Of a DNA stretch of 64,000 nt, positions 17,405-26,405 are shown one piece after another. The translations under genes and the position numbers were made by a program. A model generated the notes under the pieces. That model did no database searches. It was not told the origin of the DNA and saw only the letters and a list, made by a program, of their open reading frames with translations. Every line of letters starts with the position of its first letter. Positions within the stretch are counted from its first letter, which is position 1. The stretch is from Pseudahrensia aquimaris. Its GTDB lineage: Bacteria > Pseudomonadota > Alphaproteobacteria > Rhizobiales > Rhizobiaceae. The DNA is taken from assembly GCF_042676045.1 (NCBI RefSeq), contig NZ_JBHTJV010000025.1, positions 124,001-188,000 of the forward strand. The letters are read 5' to 3'.

Positions 17405-17600
17405 GAGGCACAGGGTTTTCGAGACGTCCCCAGAGGGATTCGAAAGCAATAGGGAATGTGGAGGGCCGACCCAATCCGGGGGCTTTAACCGCAGCCGACC
17501 CCGCGACTGTAGCGGTGAGGCCTCTTCCAAATGCCACTGGCGTTCGCGCCGGGAAGGTGGAAGATGAGCCGACGATCCGTAGCCAGGAGACCTGCCTTGT
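17405..17600 (+). promoter_or_regulatory. Cobalamin riboswitch
   Basis: The conserved core is clear and in order: AATAGGGAA near 17448, CCCCGCGACTGTAGCGG, GCCACTGG at 17533-17540, CCGGGAAGG, and the B12 box AGCCAGGAGACCTGCC at 17581-17596. It lies about 145 nt upstream of hupE and should repress the hupE-cobU-cobW-cobN-cobO run when adenosylcobalamin is plentiful. A GC hairpin (about 17630-17655) between box and gene may serve as part of the expression platform. Confidence 0.95.
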
Positions 17601-17743
17601 GTCCGCCGGAGGAGTTTTCCGGAACGATGAAACGGCCGGGGAAAAGCCGTTTGCGAAATTGAAGATGCAGGCGCTTGGGGTGCCGGTATCATCAACCGCA
17701 AGCAGCGCTCCGCCACAGGCAAAACACGGGAGTTGTTTGCGCT

Positions 17744-18385
17744 ATGAATAAATTCACCCTTGGTGGCATCACCGCCGCTTTAACCACATTTTCCACCGCT
17801 GCCTTTGCGCACCATCCGATGGGCGGCACGACGCCTGCCACGATGGGCGACGGCCTGCTGTCTGGCATCGGCCACCCGATCATCGGTCTTGATCATTTGG
17901 CATTCGTAGTCGCTGTTGGTGTTGCTGCTGCTCTTGCCGGTTCGCGCTTGTTGCTTCCGTTGGCTTTCATTGCAGCAACCGTTCTTGGCACGGTCGTTCA
18001 TATCATGTCGTTTAACCTTCCAGCTGTTGAGCTGGTGATCGCCGCTTCCGTCGCGCTGATTGGCGTGGTTGTCTTGTCCGGCTACCGCGTTTCGCTGGTG
18101 GCTCTTGGTGGGCTGTTTGCTGCGGCTGGTCTGTTCCACGGCTTTGCCTATGGCGAGGCGATTTTTGGCGCAGAAGCCACGCCGCTGCTCTCTTATCTGG
18201 CGGGCTTTGGCCTGACACAATATGCGATTGCCGTTGGCGCTGGCACGCTGGTTGTCTCAACGCTCGGCAAGGCTGCTGAATGGTCGGCCAACATGCCGGC
18301 TCGTATTGCAGGCGGCGTTGTTGCTGGTGCCGGTGGCCTTTTGCTTTCCGAACATGCCATGGCTGCGCTGGGCTTTGCTGCATAA
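17744..18385 (+). CDS. hupE: HupE/UreJ-family metal permease (probable cobalt uptake)
   Basis: 213 residues with a signal-like N-terminus ending near 'AFAHHPMGG', followed by about six membrane segments. The family motif HPxxGxDH is present as 'HPIIGLDHLAF', and 'HGFAYGEAI' supplies another His. HupE/UreJ proteins move nickel or cobalt; the cobalamin riboswitch upstream and the cob genes directly downstream point to cobalt. GGGAG precedes the ATG. The next gene starts right after the stop. Confidence 0.85.
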   Translation: MNKFTLGGITAALTTFSTAAFAHHPMGGTTPATMGDGLLSGIGHPIIGLDHLAFVVAVGVAAALAGSRLLLPLAFIAATVLGTVVHIMSFNLPAVELVIAASVALIGVVVLSGYRVSLVALGGLFAAAGLFHGFAYGEAIFGAEATPLLSYLAGFGLTQYAIAVGAGTLVVSTLGKAAEWSANMPARIAGGVVAGAGGLLLSEHAMAALGFAA

Positions 18386-18913
18386 ATGAGCACTTTTCAC
18401 GCGGGCGTGTCGCTGATCCTCGGCGGCGCCCGCAGCGGAAAGAGCGCATTTGCCGAAAGCCTTGCGGATGCCTCTGGTCGTCGCAAAATTTATCTCGCCA
18501 CAAGCCAAGCCTTTGATGGCGAGATGGAAAAGCGCATCGACTTGCACAAGCAGCGACGCGGACCGGAATGGCACTTGCTGGAGGAGCCTTTGGCGCTTGG
18601 CCAGGCGGTGGCCGACCACGCCGCTGACGACGCCTGTATTCTGGTTGATTGCCTAACGCTCTGGTTGACCAATTTGATGATGGCGGAGCGCGATGTGGCG
18701 GCTGCATGCGCCGCACTCGTCGAAGGCTTCGCTGATTTGCCGGAAGGGGCGTCGGTGCTGTTCGTCTCCAACGAGGTCGGGCAGGGCATCGTGCCTATGG
18801 AAAAGATGGCTCGGGATTTTCGCGATCACGCCGGACGGCTGCACCAAGACATTGCGAGCGCCTGCGATCACGTCTGGTTCGTGACCGCCGGTCTGCCGCA
18901 GAAATTGAAATAG
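18386..18913 (+). CDS. cobU: Adenosylcobinamide kinase / adenosylcobinamide-phosphate guanylyltransferase
   Basis: 175-residue bifunctional enzyme of the nucleotide-loop assembly (CobP in the aerobic nomenclature). Walker A is 'LILGGARSGKSAFAES', followed by 'KIYLATSQAFDGEMEKRI', 'RRGPEWHLLEEPL', 'ILVDCLTLWLTNLM' and 'VSNEVGQGIVPM', all family hallmarks. The start codon is immediately after the hupE stop. Confidence 0.94.
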   Translation: MSTFHAGVSLILGGARSGKSAFAESLADASGRRKIYLATSQAFDGEMEKRIDLHKQRRGPEWHLLEEPLALGQAVADHAADDACILVDCLTLWLTNLMMAERDVAAACAALVEGFADLPEGASVLFVSNEVGQGIVPMEKMARDFRDHAGRLHQDIASACDHVWFVTAGLPQKLK

Positions 18914-18925
18914 GAAAAGACCCCG

Positions 18926-19981
18926 ATGAACAGTGAGAAAATTCCCGCAACCGTGATCACCGGCTTTCTTGGCGCGGGCAAAACGACCTTGGTGCGCAAC
19001 CTGCTGGCAACCGCCAACGGCAAGCGCATCGCGCTCATCATCAACGAATTTGGCGATCTTGGCGTCGATGGCGATGTGCTGGCCGGATGCGGTGACGAAA
19101 CCTGCACGGAAGATGATATCGTGGAACTGACCAACGGCTGCATCTGCTGCACGGTTGCGGATGATTTCGTGCCCACCATGACGAAGCTGCTCAACAGCGA
19201 CCGCAGGCCGGACCATATTGTCATAGAAACCTCCGGCCTCGCGCTGCCGCAGCCGCTGGTCAACGCTTTCAACTGGCCGGAAATCCGCGAACAAGTGACC
19301 GTCGATGGCGTGGTGACGGTGGTGGACAGCGCGGCAGTAGCCGACGGCAAGTTCGCCCATGACCATCATGCTGTTGATGCGCAACGGCAGGCGGATGAAA
19401 ATCTAGATCACGAAAGCCCGTTGGAGGAACTATTCGAAGATCAAATCACTTGTGCGGATATGATCATTCTCAACAAGTCTGATCTCGTAAACGAGGCGCA
19501 GATGGCTGGAGTGGAGCATGATGTGCGCCATTCAACGCAAAAGCGTGTGAAGATGATCCGCGCCGGCAAGGACAATGCACCCGGTGCGGATATTCTGCTG
19601 GGTCTGGGCGTTGGCACGGAAGCCGATATTGAAAACCGCAAATCGCACCACGAATTGCACCATGCCGATGGGCACGAACACGATCACGACGATTTCGAAA
19701 GTTTCGTGGTTGAGGGCGGTGAGGTCTCTGACATGACCGCGCTGCCGCAAAAGCTGGTAGACATTATTGAGAAGCACGATGTGCTGCGTCTCAAAGGTTT
19801 CTGCGCCGTGAAAGACCGCGACATGCGCCTTGTGGTGCAGGCTGTGGGCAATCGGATTGATACCTATTTCGACCGCGATTGGAACGAGGGCGAAGCCCGC
19901 GTTTCGCGTCTGGTTGTCATCGGGCTACACGATTTTGACGAGAACGGCGTCAAGGACGAGGTCGCTGCGGCGCTGACATAA
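18926..19981 (+). CDS. cobW: CobW G3E-family GTPase, metallochaperone
   Basis: 351 residues. Walker A 'GFLGAGKTTLVRNLL', the CxCC metal site in 'NGCICCTVADDF', 'VVDSAAV' and 'ILNKSDLV' define a G3E GTPase; the C-terminal CobW_C domain follows a His-rich linker around 'HHELHHADGHEHDHDDF'. It is thought to deliver cobalt to CobN. It lies 12 nt after cobU and 3 nt before cobN. Confidence 0.93.
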   Translation: MNSEKIPATVITGFLGAGKTTLVRNLLATANGKRIALIINEFGDLGVDGDVLAGCGDETCTEDDIVELTNGCICCTVADDFVPTMTKLLNSDRRPDHIVIETSGLALPQPLVNAFNWPEIREQVTVDGVVTVVDSAAVADGKFAHDHHAVDAQRQADENLDHESPLEELFEDQITCADMIILNKSDLVNEAQMAGVEHDVRHSTQKRVKMIRAGKDNAPGADILLGLGVGTEADIENRKSHHELHHADGHEHDHDDFESFVVEGGEVSDMTALPQKLVDIIEKHDVLRLKGFCAVKDRDMRLVVQAVGNRIDTYFDRDWNEGEARVSRLVVIGLHDFDENGVKDEVAAALT

Positions 19982-19984
19982 ACC

Positions 19985-22900
19985 ATGCACCTGCTGCTCG
20001 CTCAAAAGGGATCGCTGGTTGATGACAGCGAAGCCGTGGATCTGGGCCAGACGCCCGGCGAAGTGGTGTTCCTGTCGGCAGCGGACACGGAGCTTGCCTG
20101 CCTCGCGGCGGCGCGGCCCAACGGGATGGAGTTGCGGCTGGCGAACATGATGAGCCTGTCGCATCCGTTGTCGGTCGATACATGGTGCGAGAAGACTGTG
20201 TGCGGTTCCAAGCTGGTTGTCGCGCGGGTGCTGGGTGGCGAGAGCTATTTCGCCTATGGCTTGGAGAAGCTGCAAGAGACCTGCCTGAATGCTGGGGTGA
20301 CGTTCATCGCACTGCCCGGAGACGACAAGCCCGATGCCTCGCTGGACAGGTTCAATTCGGTCGCTGATGAGCATCGTTTGGCTCTGTGGGGCTATCTCGT
20401 TCAGGGCGGGGCGGAGAATGCTGGGCATTTTCTCGCCTATTGCCGTGGGTTGATTGATGGAGATGTTTCGCACGTTCTATCTGCTCAGCCTTTGTTAAAG
20501 GCCGGGCTGTGGTGGCCGGAGGTGGCCACCCCCTCAATGGATGATCTGCTTAGAGCATGGCGCGAAGGTGCGCCTGTCGTTGCCATCACCTTCTATCGGG
20601 CGCTTTTGCAGGGCGGTAACACGCAGCCTGTTGCCGCGTTGGTGGAGGCATTGGCGGCAAGGGGCGTGAACGCTTTGCCGGTGTTTGTCTCCTCACTCAA
20701 GGATGATGTCTCGCAGGCGACGGTGCGGGCTCTGTTCGATGATGCCCAGCCCTCCGTGGTGATCAATCTGACGGGTTTTGCCGTGTCATCGCCCGATGGG
20801 AACCGTGTGCCAACGGTGCTGGAAGAGGGCGGGGCGGTCGTGCTGCAAGCGGTGCTGGCGGGTGGTGCGCGGGAGGCATGGGAAGCCTCAGACCAAGGAC
20901 TCTCATCCCGCGATCTGGCCATGAACGTGGCCTTGCCGGAAGTTGATGGTCGCGTTCTGGCGCGGGCTATTGCGTTCAAAAATGCCGATGATTTTGACGA
21001 GGCGGTGCAGGCCAACATCGTGCGACACGCTGCGATGGAAGACCGCGTGGCTTTTGTGGCTGATCTTGCCGCCAACTGGGTGCGCCTGCGCACCGCCAAG
21101 CCTGCGGAGCGCAATGTTGCAATCGTGCTGGCGAATTATCCCAACCGCGATGGCCGCTTGGGCAACGGCGTTGGGCTGGACACGCCAGCGGGAACCATGA
21201 ACGTGCTGCGGGCAATGGCGGGCGAGGGCTATCGCGTTGCCGATATTCCCGTCGATGGGGACGCTTTGATCGAGCACCTTCAGGCAGGCCCGACCAATGC
21301 GGCAAGCGATGGGCGCGTCATCCGCGAGGTGATAAGTGCGAGTCGCTACAAGGAGTTGTTCGAGCAGCTTCCCAAAGAGATTCAGGATGAGGTGACGAGC
21401 CGCTGGGGCGGCGTAGAGAACGATCCGTTCTATCTGCCGGACCGTGATGCTCTGGCGCTTTCGCTGGCGCGGTTTGGCGGTGTGATGGTCGGCATTCAAC
21501 CGGCGCGGGGCTACAACATTGACCCGACCGAGACCTACCATTCTCCCGATCTTGTGCCGCCGCACGGCTATTTCGCGTTCTATTTCTTTTTGCGTGAGGA
21601 GTTCGGTGCGCACGCCATCGTGCATATGGGCAAGCACGGGAATATGGAATGGCTGCCGGGCAAGGCGCTTTCTCTGTCTCGCGCCTGCTATCCGGAAGCG
21701 GTGTTCGGGCCGTTGCCCCACGTCTATCCGTTCATCGTCAACGATCCGGGCGAGGGAACGCAGGCCAAGCGGCGGGCTTCCGCCGTCATCATCGATCATC
21801 TTACCCCACCGCTGACGCGGGCGGAGACTTATGGGCCGCTGAAGGAATTGGAGGCGCTGGTCGATGAATACTACGAGGCGTCGGGCGTTGATCCGCGCCG
21901 TCTGGCCTATCTGAAGAAGCAAATCGTCGACCTGATGCGCGATACGGGGCTGCAGCAGGATGCAGGAATCGCAGACAGCGACGATGAGGGCGCGGCGCTG
22001 GAGAAACTGGACGCCTATTTGTGCGAATTGAAGGAAATGCAGATCCGCGATGGCCTGCATATTTTCGGAGAAGCCCCGCAGGGGCGTTTGCTGACGGATT
22101 TGACCGTGGCGCTGGCCCGTGTGCCGCGCGGGCAGGGCGAGGGCGCGGATGCGAGCCTGCAACGGGCTTTGGCGGCTGATCTGGGATTGGACGGTTTCGA
22201 CCCGCTCGATTGCGATATGGGCAAGGCCTGGGAGGGGGCGCGGCCTGAGGCTCTGGCGTCGGTCGATGATGGTCTATGGCGCTCCAACGGCGACACGGTG
22301 GAGCGGCTGGAACTTCTGGCGACCGCACTGGTGAGTGGTGAACTGGCGTGCAACGCCCCTTGGGAACGCACGCAGACGGTGCTTGAAGGCATTGAAGGGC
22401 GCATCAAACCTGCGGTGACGCTTTCTGGCGAGAAAGAGATTTCCGGTCTGCTGACTGCGCTTGATGGGCGGTTTGTGGAACCCGGTTCGTCTGGCGCGCC
22501 GACGCGGGGGCGGCTGGATGTTTTGCCAACCGGGCGCAACTTTTTCTCCGTAGACAGCCGCGCCGTGCCGACGCCTGCCGCTTGGTATCTGGGGCAAAAA
22601 TCGGCGGAACTGCTGATCAAGCGGCATCGGCAGGATCATGGCGCTTGGCCCACATCTTTTGGCCTGTCCGCTTGGGGCACGTCCAACATGCGCACTGGCG
22701 GCGATGACATCGCGCAGGCGATGGCGCTGATCGGCGTGAAGCCGGTGTGGGACCACGGCTCTCGGCGCGTGACGGGCTATGAGGTTATCACGCCTGCGCA
22801 ATTGGGGCGTCCACGCGTGGACGTGACGTTGCGCATATCCGGCTTTTTCCGTGACGCGTTTCCAGCGCAGATTGAATTGTTCGACAAGGCCGTTCGCGCG

Positions 22901-23722
22901 GTCGCGGCTCTGGACGAAGACGCCAAGCAGAACCCGATTGCAGCGCGGGTCGCTAAAGAGCGGGCCGAATTGATCGGGCAGGGCGTGGCCGAGGCCGAAG
23001 CCGATTTGCGGGCAGGCTTCAGAATTTTCGGCTCTAAACCGGGGGCCTATGGCGCAGGTTTGCAGGCGCTGATCGACGAGAAGGGCTGGAATGAGACGGC
23101 TGATCTTGCCCGCGCTTATCTCGCGTGGGGCAGCTACGCCTATGGCGCGAAGGCGGCTGGTGCTGCGGATGAAGAACGGTTTGTGACGCGGCTTTCAACG
23201 CTGGAAGCCGTGGTTCACAATCAAGACAACCGCGAGCACGATTTGCTCGACAGCGATGATTATTACCAGTTTGAGGGCGGCATGACGGCGGCTGTGGAGC
23301 ATGTGCAGGGCGCAAAACCTGCGGTCTATCACAACGACCATTCACGGCCGGAACGGCCCGTCATCCGCACGCTGGAAGAGGAAATTGGCCGTGTGGTGCG
23401 CGGGCGCGTCGTCAATCCGAAATGGATCGCGGGCGTCATGCGCCACGGCTACAAGGGCGCGTTCGAGATGGCGGCGACCGTCGATTACATGTTTGCGTTT
23501 TCTGCGACCACGGGGGCGGTGAGAGACCATCATTTCGACGCGGTTTATCAGGCGTTTCTTGTTGATGACGAAGTGCGAGAGTTTCTCGCTGACAAAAACC
23601 CCCACGCGCTGAAGGAAATGGCCGACCGGCTGCTGGAAGCGCAGGATCGGGGCTTGTGGACAGCACGGTCGAACTCGGCAAAGTTCGATCTGGAGCAATT
23701 AGCAGGCAGGGAAAGCGCATGA
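19985..23722 (+). CDS. cobN: Cobaltochelatase large subunit CobN
   Basis: 1245-residue large subunit of the ATP-dependent CobNST chelatase, which inserts cobalt into hydrogenobyrinic a,c-diamide. Family segments include 'VVINLTGFAVSSPDG', 'NYPNRDGRLGNGVGLDTPAG', 'HGYFAFYFFLREEFGAHAIV', 'HMGKHGNMEWLPGKALSLS', 'VYPFIVNDPGEGTQAKRRAS' and 'WGTSNMRTGGDDIAQAMALI'. The length is normal. CobS and CobT are not in the window. Confidence 0.96.
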   Translation: MHLLLAQKGSLVDDSEAVDLGQTPGEVVFLSAADTELACLAAARPNGMELRLANMMSLSHPLSVDTWCEKTVCGSKLVVARVLGGESYFAYGLEKLQETCLNAGVTFIALPGDDKPDASLDRFNSVADEHRLALWGYLVQGGAENAGHFLAYCRGLIDGDVSHVLSAQPLLKAGLWWPEVATPSMDDLLRAWREGAPVVAITFYRALLQGGNTQPVAALVEALAARGVNALPVFVSSLKDDVSQATVRALFDDAQPSVVINLTGFAVSSPDGNRVPTVLEEGGAVVLQAVLAGGAREAWEASDQGLSSRDLAMNVALPEVDGRVLARAIAFKNADDFDEAVQANIVRHAAMEDRVAFVADLAANWVRLRTAKPAERNVAIVLANYPNRDGRLGNGVGLDTPAGTMNVLRAMAGEGYRVADIPVDGDALIEHLQAGPTNAASDGRVIREVISASRYKELFEQLPKEIQDEVTSRWGGVENDPFYLPDRDALALSLARFGGVMVGIQPARGYNIDPTETYHSPDLVPPHGYFAFYFFLREEFGAHAIVHMGKHGNMEWLPGKALSLSRACYPEAVFGPLPHVYPFIVNDPGEGTQAKRRASAVIIDHLTPPLTRAETYGPLKELEALVDEYYEASGVDPRRLAYLKKQIVDLMRDTGLQQDAGIADSDDEGAALEKLDAYLCELKEMQIRDGLHIFGEAPQGRLLTDLTVALARVPRGQGEGADASLQRALAADLGLDGFDPLDCDMGKAWEGARPEALASVDDGLWRSNGDTVERLELLATALVSGELACNAPWERTQTVLEGIEGRIKPAVTLSGEKEISGLLTALDGRFVEPGSSGAPTRGRLDVLPTGRNFFSVDSRAVPTPAAWYLGQKSAELLIKRHRQDHGAWPTSFGLSAWGTSNMRTGGDDIAQAMALIGVKPVWDHGSRRVTGYEVITPAQLGRPRVDVTLRISGFFRDAFPAQIELFDKAVRAVAALDEDAKQNPIAARVAKERAELIGQGVAEAEADLRAGFRIFGSKPGAYGAGLQALIDEKGWNETADLARAYLAWGSYAYGAKAAGAADEERFVTRLSTLEAVVHNQDNREHDLLDSDDYYQFEGGMTAAVEHVQGAKPAVYHNDHSRPERPVIRTLEEEIGRVVRGRVVNPKWIAGVMRHGYKGAFEMAATVDYMFAFSATTGAVRDHHFDAVYQAFLVDDEVREFLADKNPHALKEMADRLLEAQDRGLWTARSNSAKFDLEQLAGRESA

Positions 23723-24300
23723 GCATCAAAGGGCTGTTTGGCGACTTACGCGATTATCTTTCCATGAAGCCTGACGATGCTGTGCGCGATTTTGTGGGTG
23801 ATTTCGACTGGAATCTGATTCCGCGCAATCTCGCACCCAACACACTTCCGGTCGCGGGCCAACTGGAGGGCGCAGCGGAACATTCATCGGGTTGGGAGAA
23901 GCGTATCGTGGAAGCGCTGGCTACGAACCGGCAGAGCCTACATTGGGGGCAGAATTTCGCCGCCACCGACTTTGGGCAGGCATTTGCCGACAATTATGGT
24001 TTCATCGAAATGCTGGGCACTCGCGGTGCTTATCAAAGCGGCGACATGGCGGGTGGCTTTTTGGTGCTTGGCCCGATGCAGCATTTTCCCAGTCACCGAC
24101 AGGTTGCCGAAGAGCTTTGCATTCCGCTGACAGCCGGTTCCTATTGGATGCGTGATGGTGGAGCCTTTGAGGAACGCAAAGTGGGTGAGGTGATTGTTCA
24201 CGACAGCAACGAGCCCCACGCCATCGAGACACCCGACGCGCCGCTGGTGGCGATTTATCTTTGGCGCGATGGCGACCTCGCGCAGAAACCGGAGACTTGA
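23719..24300 (+). CDS. Cupin of the DMSP-lyase-like (DLL) family with altered metal motif
   Basis: 193 residues, start coupled to cobN by ATGA overlap. 'RQSLHWGQNFAATDFGQAFADNYGF', 'GGFLVLGP' and 'PSHRQVAEELCIPLTAGS' with 'VIVHDSNEPHAIET' and 'YLWRDGD' match the dimethylsulfoniopropionate-lyase-like cupin family. However, the usual HxH pair is H126-x-Q128, and the conserved Tyr after the Glu is Cys134; H126, E132 and H167 remain. DMSP lyase activity is therefore doubtful. Its place between cobN and cobO points to a cobalamin-related job. Confidence 0.75.
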   Translation: MSIKGLFGDLRDYLSMKPDDAVRDFVGDFDWNLIPRNLAPNTLPVAGQLEGAAEHSSGWEKRIVEALATNRQSLHWGQNFAATDFGQAFADNYGFIEMLGTRGAYQSGDMAGGFLVLGPMQHFPSHRQVAEELCIPLTAGSYWMRDGGAFEERKVGEVIVHDSNEPHAIETPDAPLVAIYLWRDGDLAQKPET

Positions 24301-24309
24301 GGAACAAAC

Positions 24310-24948
24310 ATGGCCAAGAAATCGGAAGCCCTCGCCAATATGAGCGAGGAAGAACTGAACGCCCGCCACGCGGATAAGATGAAGAAGAAGAAAGCCGCGC
24401 GCGACAAGATCATCGCCACGAAGACCCGTGAGAAAGGGCTGGTGATGGTTCACACCGGCAAGGGCAAGGGCAAGTCCACTGCCGCCTTCGGCATGGTGTT
24501 TCGTGCATTGGGCAACGGCATGAAGGTTGGCGTCGTGCAGTTCGTCAAAGGCAAATGGCAAACGGGCGAGCGAGTCATCCTTGAGAAGCTGGGCGATCAG
24601 GTGACCATGACTGCGATGGGCGATGGTTTCACTTGGGAAACCCAGGACCGTCAACGCGACATTGATGCTGCCCGTGCCGCTTGGGAGCGGGCCAAGGAAA
24701 TGATCATGGACGACGAGCACGACATGGTTCTGTGCGACGAGTTGAACATCGTTCTGCGTTATGACTATCTGCCGGTGGACGAAATCATCGAGACACTGCG
24801 CAACAAGCCGGAGATGAAGCACGTCATCATCACGGGCCGCAATGCCAAGGACGAGTTGATGGATTTCGCCGATCTTGTGACGGAAATGACAATGATCAAG
24901 CATCCGTTTCGCGATGGTGTGAAAGCGCAGGTCGGTGTGGAGTTTTAG
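24310..24948 (+). CDS. cobO: Cob(I)yrinic acid a,c-diamide adenosyltransferase
   Basis: 212-residue CobA/CobO-type adenosyltransferase that attaches the upper adenosyl ligand. The P-loop is 'VHTGKGKGKSTAAFGMVFR'; 'VGVVQFVKGKWQTGER', 'LCDELNIVLRYDYLPVDE' and 'ITGRNAKDELMDFADLVTEM' are family-specific. The basic, helical N-terminal 40 residues are typical. GAGGA precedes the ATG. Last gene of the riboswitch-controlled run. Confidence 0.94.
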   Translation: MAKKSEALANMSEEELNARHADKMKKKKAARDKIIATKTREKGLVMVHTGKGKGKSTAAFGMVFRALGNGMKVGVVQFVKGKWQTGERVILEKLGDQVTMTAMGDGFTWETQDRQRDIDAARAAWERAKEMIMDDEHDMVLCDELNIVLRYDYLPVDEIIETLRNKPEMKHVIITGRNAKDELMDFADLVTEMTMIKHPFRDGVKAQVGVEF

Positions 24949-25029
24949 TGGGCGTCAAAACACCGCTTGTCCTGGCGTCCAACATGACGGAAAACTACTA
25001 CAAATGAGACTGAGTACAGGGTTCAGGCA

Positions 25030-25452
25030 ATGGGCATACTTGAAAGTGTGAAAGACATGCTGGGGACGAAATCCTCGGTACAGATGGTGGCTGATGATCC
25101 ACAAAAGGCGTCAGAACTTTTGCTGGTTATGCGGATGATGTTTGCCGATGGCGCAATGTCGGCTGAAGAAATCGCGATGTTCAAAATGCTGTGCAGCACC
25201 GTCTTCAAAATCCCTGAAGCTGATGTGCCTGAGGTCATCGCATTCCTCAAAGACTATGGTTACGAGACATCAGGCGAGCAATTAGCAGCGATGTTCGAAG
25301 ACATGGACGGTGGACGCAAACGCGATTTGTTGGTCAATCTGATCTCGATGGCGCGGGCTGATAGCCGTATGCATGAGGCTGAAGTGGACATGATCGCGCG
25401 CGTTGCCAAGGTCTTAGGCTACGATCCTGACGAAGTGCGCGGCTGGCTGTAG
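25030..25452 (+). CDS. TerB-like (tellurite-resistance/DjlA-type) helical protein, copy 1
   Basis: 140 residues, all helical. 'LLLVMRMMFADGAMSAEEIAMFKML' and 'NLISMARADSRMHEAEVDMIARVAKVLG' show the paired D-G/S and E positions of the TerB fold. Role unknown. It is followed 63 nt later by a second TerB-like gene on the same strand, and it interrupts the cobalamin region. Confidence 0.7.
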   Translation: MGILESVKDMLGTKSSVQMVADDPQKASELLLVMRMMFADGAMSAEEIAMFKMLCSTVFKIPEADVPEVIAFLKDYGYETSGEQLAAMFEDMDGGRKRDLLVNLISMARADSRMHEAEVDMIARVAKVLGYDPDEVRGWL

Positions 25453-25515
25453 ACCCATCCTACCTTGGCATTTGATGCCTGTGGGGCGTAAACTTACGCA
25501 ACACAGGCGGGAATC

Positions 25516-25926
25516 ATGTTCGATCGTATTATCGAATGGCTGGAGAAGGGCGAGGGAGGGGACTTCCCGAGCCGCGATGTGCGCACCGCGGTTGCAGCGA
25601 TCTACTATCATATGATGGCCGTTGATGGGGCAGTAACCCTGCGCGAAATTGAGACGTTTACGAATATCCTGGGCGAGCAGTTTGATCTAGATGACGATCA
25701 AATCCACGATCTGATGCATCGCGGTGCAGAGACTGATGCATCATCACCGAGCCTGTTCCCGTTTGCCTCAATCATCAATTCCGCTTTCGACATCGATAAG
25801 CGGATGGCAGTTATGGATCATCTGGTTTCGCTGGCAGATTCCGATGGAATACGTCACCCGCTGGAGACTGAACTGCTCGAACACTTGGCTAAATTGTTCA
25901 AATTGAGCGAATACGAAGCGGCCTAG
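25516..25926 (+). CDS. TerB-like helical protein, copy 2
   Basis: 136 residues with the same layout as its upstream neighbour: 'AIYYHMMAVDGAVTLREIETF' and 'DHLVSLADSDGIRHPLETELLEHLAKLF'. The two copies are diverged, so the pair is an old duplication or a recurrent pairing. No function can be assigned. Confidence 0.68.
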   Translation: MFDRIIEWLEKGEGGDFPSRDVRTAVAAIYYHMMAVDGAVTLREIETFTNILGEQFDLDDDQIHDLMHRGAETDASSPSLFPFASIINSAFDIDKRMAVMDHLVSLADSDGIRHPLETELLEHLAKLFKLSEYEAA

Positions 25927-25949
25927 TTGGTCAACCGTCGCAAAAGATC

Positions 25950-26130
25950 ACCACAACGGCGCGAATCCAATTGCCTGTACGGTGCGCTTTGCGTAGACCT
26001 TCTGGAGAATAACCGATGGTGCCCCTGTAAGGGCTGAAAGCGATTTCGGTGCGGCTGACCCAGACCGGGAGCCAAACCCGAAACCGTCGAACGCGTTAAG
26101 CCTGCTCGAAAAGGGCAGGCATGTGGCGGC
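25950..26130 (+). promoter_or_regulatory. Structured leader candidate upstream of the cbiX operon
   Basis: The 233-nt gap before the His-rich gene contains nested pairings: ACCGA (from about 26012) with TCGGT (about 26045) enclosing GCCCCT/AGGGC, and a GCCTGC/GCAGGC hairpin at 26100-26120. The stretch 'TTCGGTGCGGCTGACCC' resembles the 5' part of a cobalamin riboswitch, but the GCCACTG loop and the GACCTGCC box are missing. It may be a divergent or degraded cobalamin riboswitch or another RNA element. Confidence 0.35.
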
Positions 26131-26159
26131 CTCATCTTTGAACTGTTTGGATAGGCGCC

Positions 26160-26405
26160 ATGACGAAACCTCTTCTCCAATCTCTGGTGTTTGCTTTGCT
26201 GGCCTTCGCGCCAGCCTCGCAGGCCCATGCCCACTGGGGACATGTGGGCGAGTTGGCGGGCCATGGCCACGCGATTGCCATCGGTGTGGCGGCTGCTGCA
26301 GCTGCGCTGGCGGCGGCTTTGGCGCGGGCAAAGGCGCAGGAGCGAAAAGCTCGCAAGAACGAAGAAGACGCCGAAGAGCTGGAAGCTGAGGGAGAAGCGG
26401 CATGA
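26160..26405 (+). CDS. Small His-rich membrane or secreted protein
   Basis: 81 residues: a signal-like hydrophobic segment ending near 'SQAHAHWGHVGELAGHGH', a second hydrophobic Ala-rich helix (about residues 38-58), and a charged Lys/Glu tail. The His cluster between the helices could bind cobalt. It is read just before cbiX with an ATGA overlap. Not recognised as a named family; it may take the place of small cobalt-uptake helpers such as CbtB, which is inference. Confidence 0.65.
   Translation: MTKPLLQSLVFALLAFAPASQAHAHWGHVGELAGHGHAIAIGVAAAAAALAAALARAKAQERKARKNEEDAEELEAEGEAA

Noticed and set aside
23719..24300. Active DMSP lyase
   Set aside because: The second metal His and the catalytic Tyr position are replaced, and the context is cobalamin synthesis.
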